Below, piece by piece: positions 1 through 6,443 of a stretch of 40,157 nt of DNA. This DNA is from DSOS01 sp035286585. Its GTDB lineage: Bacteria; Chloroflexota; Anaerolineae; Anaerolineales; UBA4823. The position numbers were made by a program, and so were the translations under genes. Location: NCBI GenBank assembly GCA_035286585.1, contig DATEDC010000064.1:1-40157 (forward strand), given 5' to 3'. Under the pieces are notes generated by a model, which worked only from the letters and a program-made list of their open reading frames with translations, was not told the DNA's origin and did no database searches. Position 1 is the stretch's first letter; each line of letters opens with the position of its first letter.

Positions 1-1
1 G

Positions 2-307
2 CCTGAAGCGCAGACAGCTTTTGCGGATGTCGGTTTGATACCTGCTATCAGCGGCTCTCCCGTTAATCCCGTTGCCGGGCAGCTCATTATTTCAGATGGG
101 TTGGTCGACCAGGCGATGCGGGCGTTGGTGGGTGCGGCGCCATATCCCAACTCGCCGGCAATGAGCTTATATACCACCAGGCTGGATATCGCCCTGAGAT
201 CTGTGTTTGAAGGTTCTGTCAGCCCCTCCACGGCGCTCCAGGAGGCGGAAACCGCGATTCAGGTAGGCCGGTCAGATTTCGAGGCGACGGCTACGCCCTT
301 TCCATAA
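2..307 (+). CDS. Sugar ABC transporter substrate-binding protein, C-terminal part
   Basis: The reading frame is open from the window edge and stops at 305-307, so only about the last 101 residues are seen. The tail has the pattern of family 1 extracellular solute-binding proteins (MalE type): a stretch with N-S-P-A-M-S-L-Y-T-T-R followed by an amphipathic helix ending in A-L-Q-E-A-E-T-A-I-Q, which matches the C-terminal helix that closes these proteins. The family captures oligosaccharides outside the membrane and hands them to an ABC permease. The next gene, a maltodextrin-type GH13 hydrolase, starts 17 bases later, so the ligand is probably a malto-oligosaccharide; this is inference. The signal peptide, lipobox and permease genes would lie upstream of the window. 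The alternative is a binding protein for another sugar. Confidence 0.72.
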   Translation, partial: PEAQTAFADVGLIPAISGSPVNPVAGQLIISDGLVDQAMRALVGAAPYPNSPAMSLYTTRLDIALRSVFEGSVSPSTALQEAETAIQVGRSDFEATATPFP

Positions 308-324
308 TTTTTTATGAGGATCAT

Positions 325-1722
325 ATGACCGTTCCGTACTGGGTTCAAGACGCCGTTTTCTACCAGATTTTCCCTGACCGGTTTGCCAACGGAGACCCGA
401 AAAATGATCCCCCCAACGTCCAACCCTGGGGCTCCCCGCCGACCATCCGCAATTTTATGGGCGGCGACCTGCGAGGGATAATCAACAAGCTCGATTACTT
501 ATTGGATTTAGGCATTAATTGCATCTACCTGAACCCTATTTTCCAATCTCCTGCGAACCACCGCTACAGCACTACGGATTATTACAAGATTGACCCAAGA
601 CTGGGGGACATGCGCGACTTTAATGCCCTGTTGGAAGTTGCCCACAACAATGGGGTCAGGGTGATCCTGGATGGCGTCTTCAACCATTGCGGGCGTGGTT
701 TTTTCGCTTTTGTAGACTTGTTAGAAAATCAGCGGGATTCAGCCTATCGGGACTGGTATCATGTCAAGCAATTTCCGGTTGAAGCTTACTTAACCAGCGA
801 AGCCAAAGATTACCTGGCCTGGTGGAGTATAAATAGCCTTCCAAAATTCAATACATCTAACCCACAGGTGCGCCAGTATCTTCTGAATGTCGCCGAGTAC
901 TGGATCGCCCAGGGTGCTGACGGCTGGCGCCTGGATGTGCCCAATGAGATCGATGATGACGAATTCTGGGGGGAGTTCCGCCAGGTAGTTAAAGAGACCA
1001 ACCCGGATGCTTACCTGGTCGGCGAGATCTGGGACCAGGATCCGCGTTGGGTTGGCGAGGGTCATTTTGACGGCCTGATGAACTACCCCGTGCGCAAAGC
1101 CTTGCTGCAAGTGCTGACCTCCGGCACATCCGAAGTGGCTCAATTCGCCAGTAAGTTGGAATCTAATCTAAAGGCGTATCAACGTGAAAACGCATACGCG
1201 ATGTATGTGCCTTTAGGCTCACATGACACCGAACGTTTGCTGAGCATACTGAATGGAGATGTAGTTAAGGCAAAGCTTGCTTACCTCTTTCAATTTGCGT
1301 ACCCGGGTGCGCCGGCCATCTACTATGGCGACGAGATCGGTATGGTTGGTGGTAAGGATCCGGAATGCCGGGGCGCGTTCCCCTGGGATCAAAGGCAGTG
1401 GAATGCAGAGCTGCGCTCCTGGGTGAAGCTCCTGGTTTCGACCCGCAAACGGATACCTGCTTTGCGGCGCGGGGATTATCAGCACCTGCTGGTGGACAAC
1501 CGCCGCCGCTGTTTTGCCTTCGCACGCACATTGGGTGATTCCGCCGTAATGGTGGTGATGAATATAAGCGCCACGCGCAGGCATGTGCGTATACAGGTCA
1601 GCGAGCTAGGTTGGGAGGACGGGCGGATTTTGCGCAATATCCTTGAAAGAGAGGAATTTATCGTTTCTGGCGATTCAGTGACGATTACGCTGCCTCCGTG
1701 GAGTGGAAAATGGCTGATGTAA
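325..1722 (+). CDS. GH13 alpha-glucan hydrolase (cyclomaltodextrinase/neopullulanase-like)
   Basis: A 465-residue alpha-amylase family enzyme that hydrolyses alpha-1,4 (and possibly alpha-1,6) glucans. All conserved GH13 regions are visible: region I DGVFNH at 116-121, region V LPKFN at 172-176, region II GWRLDVPNE with the nucleophile at D204, region III VGEIW with the acid/base at E234, and region IV GSHD with the transition-state stabiliser at D301. The N-terminus begins directly with the barrel (AVFYQIFPDRF), so the CBM34 domain usual in neopullulanases of about 580 residues is missing, and I see no signal peptide; the enzyme is probably cytoplasmic. The start is set by gagga four bases upstream. 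The gene follows a sugar-binding protein by 17 bases, which suggests co-transcription and processing of imported maltodextrin. The exact substrate cannot be told. Confidence 0.93.
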   Translation: MTVPYWVQDAVFYQIFPDRFANGDPKNDPPNVQPWGSPPTIRNFMGGDLRGIINKLDYLLDLGINCIYLNPIFQSPANHRYSTTDYYKIDPRLGDMRDFNALLEVAHNNGVRVILDGVFNHCGRGFFAFVDLLENQRDSAYRDWYHVKQFPVEAYLTSEAKDYLAWWSINSLPKFNTSNPQVRQYLLNVAEYWIAQGADGWRLDVPNEIDDDEFWGEFRQVVKETNPDAYLVGEIWDQDPRWVGEGHFDGLMNYPVRKALLQVLTSGTSEVAQFASKLESNLKAYQRENAYAMYVPLGSHDTERLLSILNGDVVKAKLAYLFQFAYPGAPAIYYGDEIGMVGGKDPECRGAFPWDQRQWNAELRSWVKLLVSTRKRIPALRRGDYQHLLVDNRRRCFAFARTLGDSAVMVVMNISATRRHVRIQVSELGWEDGRILRNILEREEFIVSGDSVTITLPPWSGKWLM

Positions 1723-1743
1723 GCAGAGGGCGTTACCCTTTCT

Positions 1744-1814
1744 GTCCTGTATGCAGGCCGGTTTTCAGTGGATGGCGGCGAGAACTCGGTGGATGCATAC
1801 AGGACTTTTGTTTT
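1744..1814 (+). terminator. Long-stem rho-independent terminator after the GH13 gene
   Basis: Twelve-base arms at 1744-1755 (gtcctgtatgca) and 1794-1805 (tgcatacaggac) are perfect reverse complements. Inside them a second stem can form between ccggttttc and gagaactcgg with one bulge and one wobble. The right arm is followed by ttttgtttt. The hairpin lies 22 bases after the GH13 stop codon and before the vor operon. Confidence 0.75.
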
Positions 1815-1908
1815 ACCCTTTACATGACAGTTAGCACTACCCAAAGGCAGGCAAGAATCTGATAATAAAGGTTGGATTTATAGCTTACCAGTTTTCAGGA
1901 GGTTGATA

Positions 1909-2157
1909 ATGCCCGTCAAGGGGTGGGTAGAAATTGATGAGCTGTATTGTAAAGGCTGCGAATTGTGCGTGGACGCTTGCCCGCAGGATGTGATGGCGCT
2001 GGATATGGAGCATTTGACGCCGAAGGGATATCACCCGGTTCATCTTATCGCGGAAGGCTGCACGGGCTGCGCCATCTGCGCGGTGGTCTGTCCGGAGGCT
2101 GCTTTGACCGTTTACCGCGAGGCGCCGGCGCGCGCCGCCAGGGCTGCCCTGGCTTAG
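1909..2157 (+). CDS. vorD: 2-oxoacid:ferredoxin oxidoreductase delta subunit (2x[4Fe-4S] ferredoxin)
   Basis: An 82-residue ferredoxin with two complete cluster motifs, CKGCELCVDACP near the N-terminus and CTGCAICAVVCP about 35 residues later, so it should carry two [4Fe-4S] clusters. It is the electron-relay delta subunit of four-subunit 2-oxoacid oxidoreductases, passing electrons from the thiamine site to soluble ferredoxin. A reading frame extends to a TTG at 1903, but aggagg at 1897-1902 is six bases from the ATG at 1909, which I take as the start. The alpha, beta and gamma subunit genes follow in the same direction with short gaps (10, 15 and 19 bases), forming one operon. The order delta-alpha-beta-gamma is common for Vor/Kor type enzymes. 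Confidence 0.93.
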   Translation: MPVKGWVEIDELYCKGCELCVDACPQDVMALDMEHLTPKGYHPVHLIAEGCTGCAICAVVCPEAALTVYREAPARAARAALA

Positions 2158-2167
2158 GAGGTGATGC

Positions 2168-3301
2168 ATGCCGCTAGAGTTGCTGAAGGGTAACGAGGCG
2201 ATGGCAGAAGCAGCCGTGCGCGCCGGAGTTCAGGCATACTTTGGCTATCCCATTACGCCTCAGACCGAACTGTTGGAGTACATGTCCTGGCGTATGCCTC
2301 AGCTTGGACGCACGTTTTTACAGGCAGAGAGCGAGGTTGCGGCAATAAACATGGTGTATGGGGCAGCCTGCACCGGGGCGCGAGTGATGAGTTCCTCCTC
2401 CAGCCCCGGAGTTAGCTTAATGATGGAAGGCCTTTCTTATATCGCAGGCACCGAGATTCCGGTGGTGTTGATCGACGTGATGCGCGGCGGGCCGGGATTG
2501 GGCAATATTGCTCCCTCGCAAGGCGACTATAACCAGATCGTGCATGGCGGCGGTCATGGCGATTACCATCCGATTGTGCTGGCGCCCGCCTCCGTACAGG
2601 AGGCAATCGACCTGACCGTCCTGGCATTCGACCTGGCGGATACGTACCGCGCCCCAACCGTGGTCCTGGCGGATGGCAACATCGGGCAGATGATGGAGCC
2701 GGCGGAATTGCCCCCCATGCAGGATATGCGCACTGAATTTCCCGATTGGGCGGTGCGCGGCGCAAAAAACCGGGAGCGGCGAATCCTGAGCTCTATCTAT
2801 ATCGACCCGAATGTCGAGGAAGTGGTTAATTATCGCCTGATGCAGCGCTGGAATGAAATCCAGAGCAATGAAGTGCGCTACAAAGAATATTACCTGGACG
2901 ACGCCGAATATGCGGTGATCGGGTTTGGTACCGCCGGGAGGGTGGCGCTCTCGGCGGTTCGAGCGGCGCGCGCCGGAGGCCTCCGGGTGGGGTTGTTTCG
3001 ACCGATCTCGCTCAGCCCTTATCCTTACGCCCGGGTCGAAGCCCTGGCAGACCAGGTCAAAGCCATCCTGGTAGCCGAGATGAACACCGGCCAGATGCTG
3101 GAAGACGTTCAACGGGCGACGAAAGGGCGGGTTCCAGTCGAATTCTATGGGCGCATGGGAGGCGTGATGCCCTTTCCGGACGAGATCCTGTCCGAAATTC
3201 AGCGCCTGGCGCGCAGTCCCCTCGTAATCGATGAGGACCCACGCAGGGGCTGGATGAAGCGCCACGCAGAATTGCTTGGCACTTTACAAGCCAAGCATTG
3301 A
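2168..3301 (+). CDS. vorB: 2-oxoacid:ferredoxin oxidoreductase alpha subunit (VorB/KorA type)
   Basis: A 377-residue alpha subunit of the pyruvate/2-oxoacid:ferredoxin oxidoreductase superfamily. The N-terminal pyrimidine-binding domain shows LKGNEAMAEAA, GYPITPQTE, QAESEVAAINM and SSSSSPG; the C-terminal half carries the transketolase-C-like domain II with GFGTAGRVALSAV. The pattern is closest to VorB (3-methyl-2-oxobutanoate) or KorA (2-oxoglutarate) subunits rather than to pyruvate PorA. The complex oxidatively decarboxylates a 2-oxoacid with CoA and ferredoxin in the cytoplasm, or runs in the reductive direction. A strong aggaggtg lies just before the ATG. Substrate choice between branched-chain oxoacids and 2-oxoglutarate cannot be read from the sequence. 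Confidence 0.94.
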   Translation: MPLELLKGNEAMAEAAVRAGVQAYFGYPITPQTELLEYMSWRMPQLGRTFLQAESEVAAINMVYGAACTGARVMSSSSSPGVSLMMEGLSYIAGTEIPVVLIDVMRGGPGLGNIAPSQGDYNQIVHGGGHGDYHPIVLAPASVQEAIDLTVLAFDLADTYRAPTVVLADGNIGQMMEPAELPPMQDMRTEFPDWAVRGAKNRERRILSSIYIDPNVEEVVNYRLMQRWNEIQSNEVRYKEYYLDDAEYAVIGFGTAGRVALSAVRAARAGGLRVGLFRPISLSPYPYARVEALADQVKAILVAEMNTGQMLEDVQRATKGRVPVEFYGRMGGVMPFPDEILSEIQRLARSPLVIDEDPRRGWMKRHAELLGTLQAKH

Positions 3302-3316
3302 GAGGAGAAAGGATCA

Positions 3317-4093
3317 ATGGTGGGGAGCAACCCAGCTCAACTGGTTTATCAACGTCCCGCTTCCCTGGCTCAGGTGCCGACCCATTACTGTCCAGGCTGC
3401 ACTCATGGGACCGCCCACCGCCTGATCGCCGAAGTGCTGGACGAGATGGAGGTGCGCGAGCTGACCATCGGTGTAGCTCCGGTGGGCTGCTCGGTGTTTG
3501 CGTATAATTATTTCGAGTGTGATTTTGTCGAAGCCGCGCACGGTCGCGCGCCGGCGATGGCGACCGGCATCAAGCGGGTGCTGCCCGATCGGATCGTCTT
3601 CACTTACCAGGGAGACGGTGACCTGGCCTCGATTGGCATGGCGGAGATACTCCACGCCGCTGCCCGTGGGGAGAACATCACAGTGATCTTCATCAACAAC
3701 GCGATCTACGGTATGACCGGCGGACAGATGGCGCCGACCACGCTGCCCGGTCAGAAAACCACCTCCTCGCCGGGCGGTCGGGATGTGGAACAAATGGGCT
3801 TTCCGATCCGCATGGCGGAGATCCTGGCAACACTGGAAGGCACTGGTTATGTCGTCCGCCGCAGCCTGCACGACCCCAAGAATATCCGCCTGGCGAAAAA
3901 GGCCATCCGAACAGCCTTCGAAGCCCAACAGCGCGGTTTGGGCCTCTCGATGGTAGAGCTGCTTTCCACCTGCCCGACTAACTGGGGAATCTCACCGCTT
4001 GAATCCTTGCGCTGGGTGGAGGAACACATGTTGCCTTTCTATCCGCTGGGAGACTACAAGGTTTCGCCGACGCTGGCAGGTTTACGGGTGTAA
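3317..4093 (+). CDS. vorA: 2-oxoacid:ferredoxin oxidoreductase beta subunit, TPP-binding
   Basis: A 258-residue thiamine-diphosphate-binding subunit. CPGCTHG at 25-31 is the family's N-terminal Cys motif, GDGD at 99-102 with the following N127-N128 and YGMTGGQ forms the TPP/Mg binding fold, and PVGCSVF supplies a further Cys. Together with the alpha subunit it makes the catalytic centre where the 2-oxoacid is decarboxylated. The gene lies 15 bases after vorB, preceded by gagagga-type ribosome-binding sequence, and before the gamma subunit. The length is normal for KorB/VorA subunits, which lack the extra ferredoxin domains of fused pyruvate oxidoreductases. Confidence 0.94.
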   Translation: MVGSNPAQLVYQRPASLAQVPTHYCPGCTHGTAHRLIAEVLDEMEVRELTIGVAPVGCSVFAYNYFECDFVEAAHGRAPAMATGIKRVLPDRIVFTYQGDGDLASIGMAEILHAAARGENITVIFINNAIYGMTGGQMAPTTLPGQKTTSSPGGRDVEQMGFPIRMAEILATLEGTGYVVRRSLHDPKNIRLAKKAIRTAFEAQQRGLGLSMVELLSTCPTNWGISPLESLRWVEEHMLPFYPLGDYKVSPTLAGLRV

Positions 4094-4112
4094 GGGAGGA
4101 GGGAGAATCTCT

Positions 4113-4673
4113 ATGCAGACAGAAATCGTCATCGCCGGATTTGGCGGGCAAGGGGTCTTGTTTGCAGGGCAGGTGCTGGCGTATGCCGGCATGGACAACA
4201 ATCTGATTGTGACCTGGATACCCTCCTATGGACCAGAGATGCGCGGTGGGACGGCGAACTGCACGGTGATCCTGGCGGATGAAGAGATCGGCTCGCCGCT
4301 GGTGCGCAACCCCAGGGCTGCGATCGTGCTGAATTTGCCCTCCCTGGATAAATACGAGCTGCTGGTGACGCCCGGCGGGGTGCTGGTGGCGAATGCATCG
4401 TTGATCAATCGAAGCCCACAGCGCATAGATATATGCACAGTTTTTATCCCCGCCAATGAAATCGCCGAAACGCTCGGCGATAAGCGCCTGACTAACATGG
4501 TGGCGCTGGGCGCATTACTGGCTCAGCTCCCCGTGCTGCCTCTCGAAGCGATCGAAAAGGCGCTGCACGACCACCTGCCGGAACGCCATCGGCGCTTATT
4601 ACCGGCCAATTTTCAAGCCTTACAGCAAGGGGCGCTGTTTGCAGAACGAGAAGCAACCCGGGTTCAAAGCTAA
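4113..4673 (+). CDS. vorC: 2-oxoacid:ferredoxin oxidoreductase gamma subunit
   Basis: A 186-residue gamma subunit with the diagnostic N-terminal VIAGFGGQGV motif and the conserved PSYGPEMRGGTANC segment that contacts CoA in related enzymes. The frame is open further upstream to 3999, but that region overlaps vorA, whereas the ATG at 4113 is preceded by gggaggaggga. It is therefore the likely start and leaves a 19-base gap after vorA. This is the last gene of the operon; it converges with a minus-strand membrane protein 30 bases downstream, and I see no clear terminator in between. Confidence 0.92.
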   Translation: MQTEIVIAGFGGQGVLFAGQVLAYAGMDNNLIVTWIPSYGPEMRGGTANCTVILADEEIGSPLVRNPRAAIVLNLPSLDKYELLVTPGGVLVANASLINRSPQRIDICTVFIPANEIAETLGDKRLTNMVALGALLAQLPVLPLEAIEKALHDHLPERHRRLLPANFQALQQGALFAEREATRVQS

Positions 4674-4703
4674 ACGATCTAATCCAGCACCGGAGTGACG
4701 AAT

Positions 4704-5792
4704 CTACTGCGGCATATTCCTGAGAATGTTTTGGATCTCTTTCAGCACATTGCTCCAGGTTTCCGATAATTTAAACACCTGGCTGATCAATGGCAGGAAC
4801 AAAGCCAGGTTATTAATGGCGAATTGCCGGCGGATTTTCACATCCAACGGCCATGTGGGCATGCGCTCGATTGACCAGTAACGTTCGACGATTAATTCAT
4901 ATTCCTCTTTCAATGCCTTGCGCGCCGCTTCGTTGCCCGCCTGAATGATTTTCGCCTGGATCGTAGCAGCTCGCTGGCTGATATTATCGGCTTCCGTCAG
5001 CAATTGCTTTTTTTGCGCCTGCATTTCTATATGGAAGGTCCACATTGGCAGGAAAAAGGCGAGAATCTCGAATACCAGGATGACGGTCAATAAAATCAGG
5101 TAAGGATCGCGCCAGTTCGTGTAACGTCCGATGAGCGGGATGATGATCCACCAGACCGCAAGGAATAACGCCGGAATGGCGACCAGCATGGCCTGGTAAA
5201 AATACAGGTCGCCGACGGGCTTGAGCCCGGCTGCACCATCCACATGCCCCGGCTGCACGCGGATAGATACTTTTTCCCTCCGGAGAAGTGAGCCCAGCCT
5301 GCCATACAGGACGATCCGCCCGAGCAGACGCCCGACGAAATACGCAGCGATCATAGCTGGGAAGGTGAAATATGGTTGCCCAACCAGGGCTTCCTGAATT
5401 CCAAAACCGAGCAAAAAGGCTACCAAAGTCAATAATCCCAAAATAATCCCGGTCCAGTCCGCCCAGCGCTCGGCGCTGGATTCCATTTTCGATGTAAAAT
5501 TTTCAAGCTGTTTGGGAGAGAGTTGAAGGGCGCCGCGGTGTAACAGCCGGTGGATTGTCTCCTGTACTTTGGGAGGGATGGTAAAAGCCAGGCGAAGAGC
5601 GATGATAAAGGTCAGTTCGCCCGATAGGAGCAGCGGATCCCACTCAGAAAAATTCCAGCCGAACAAAGCATACTCGTTCAGAATCAACCCGAACACCATC
5701 AAGGCCAGGAAAAAAGCAAAGTAGCGCTGAAAAGCCTTCTCAAGTCGAGTAATCCAACTTTTAACCGTTTTCAAGCTGAACTTCCTCGTCAT
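4704..5792 (-). CDS. Polytopic membrane protein of unknown function
   Basis: A 362-residue protein that I do not recognise as a named family. Hydrophobic segments at about 24-42, 56-72, 113-133, 142-160, 198-222 and 230-252 suggest five or six membrane helices, followed by a charged, probably coiled-coil region at 255-300 and a short C-terminal amphipathic part. The segment PGHVDGAAGLKPVGDLYFYQ at 181-200 looks like a conserved family signature between helices and would be a good handle for a search. The start is supported by aaggagt about six bases upstream of the ATG. It is convergent with the vor operon and appears to be a single-gene unit. No function should be assigned. Confidence 0.8.
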   Translation of the reverse strand: MTRKFSLKTVKSWITRLEKAFQRYFAFFLALMVFGLILNEYALFGWNFSEWDPLLLSGELTFIIALRLAFTIPPKVQETIHRLLHRGALQLSPKQLENFTSKMESSAERWADWTGIILGLLTLVAFLLGFGIQEALVGQPYFTFPAMIAAYFVGRLLGRIVLYGRLGSLLRREKVSIRVQPGHVDGAAGLKPVGDLYFYQAMLVAIPALFLAVWWIIIPLIGRYTNWRDPYLILLTVILVFEILAFFLPMWTFHIEMQAQKKQLLTEADNISQRAATIQAKIIQAGNEAARKALKEEYELIVERYWSIERMPTWPLDVKIRRQFAINNLALFLPLISQVFKLSETWSNVLKEIQNILRNMPQ

Positions 5793-6151
5793 TAGCCACT
5801 CCTTGGCAAAAGTGCCCTTATTACTGCTCGGAAAGATTTAGCGCAATGTGATCCCCGGCAATACATCGTCTTGAGGATAGAATACTGGAAATCGAGGTGA
5901 AGCGCAAGTGGTAATCCAGTTTCATCAGAGCTCGTTCGAATGCAATAAATATAATGGCTCTCTCGGCGCTGGCGTGGAAATTTCACCCGGCGATTCCCAA
6001 AGAGCTTGCTTCCTTATTTCTTGGTGGCGGTGGTACAATATTTATCCAGCGGATTGAAATATCGCCCGAGCAGGTGAGCCTGGCTGTGGTATTTTTTTTG
6101 ACTTAGCGGTGACGGTGTGAGTACTGATGGATAGCCTTGTGAGGCGTGGGT
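5793..6151. other. Intergenic region between the membrane protein and the small zinc protein
   Basis: About 360 bases without a convincing gene. A minus-strand open frame at 5792-5986 lacks family features and a ribosome-binding site and is rejected. On the plus strand there is an extended -10-like element (TGG then TACAAT at 6034-6039), followed by a weak hairpin (agcagg/cctggct, about 6069-6085) and a run of eight T at 6092-6099. This could be a leader with an attenuator or the end of a short transcript, but the evidence is slight. Confidence 0.35.
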
Positions 6152-6361
6152 ATGGATAGCGATCGTATTCTTTACATTTGCCCGATATGCTTTAAGGTAT
6201 GCGAAAGCGAGGAAATTTGCCATGCTCATACGATGGTAGAATGCAAGGTCGGAGAGCCGGGAACCGAAAAACGCAAACCGGTTAAAGATCGCTTTGGACA
6301 TTACGTATCCCGCGCCCCGCGCTGGTTCCTGGAGGCGGTCGGGCGGCTGCCAGATAAATAA
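6152..6361 (+). CDS. Small zinc-finger-like protein
   Basis: A 69-residue protein with CPIC near the N-terminus and, after a spacer, C-H-A-H and E-C residues (CPICFKVCESEEICHAHTMVEC region), which look like a metal-binding site, probably zinc. The C-terminal half is basic and ends in a short amphipathic segment (APRWFLEAVGRLPDK). A GTG two codons earlier is possible, but gagg at 6141-6144 is seven bases from the ATG at 6152. The gene is followed by a strong hairpin terminator and faces ppdK convergently. I cannot name a family; a nucleic-acid or regulator role is only a guess from the fold type. Confidence 0.6.
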   Translation: MDSDRILYICPICFKVCESEEICHAHTMVECKVGEPGTEKRKPVKDRFGHYVSRAPRWFLEAVGRLPDK

Positions 6362-6379
6362 CGCATATGGCTTTAATCT

Positions 6380-6420
6380 TTCGGGCGGAGGTCTTCACAA
6401 CCTCCGCCCGAATTGTTTCA
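6380..6420. terminator. Bidirectional terminator between the zinc protein gene and ppdK
   Basis: A perfect 13-base-pair stem is formed by 6380-6392 (ttcgggcggaggt) and 6400-6412 (acctccgcccgaa) with a seven-base loop. On the plus strand it is followed by ttgtttcatctt. It lies 19 bases after one stop codon and 32 bases from the other, convergent one, so it can serve both genes. Confidence 0.75.
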
Positions 6421-6443
6421 TCTTGACGAGATTTTCCCTTGCC

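Noticed and set aside
2417..3265. 282-codon minus-strand frame opposite vorB
   Set aside because: Lies entirely inside vorB, whose family assignment is certain; composition is that of a shadow frame.
5792..5986. Minus-strand open frame of 64 codons upstream of the membrane protein
   Set aside because: No ribosome-binding site and no family pattern; it touches the next gene only by its stop codon. Probably chance.
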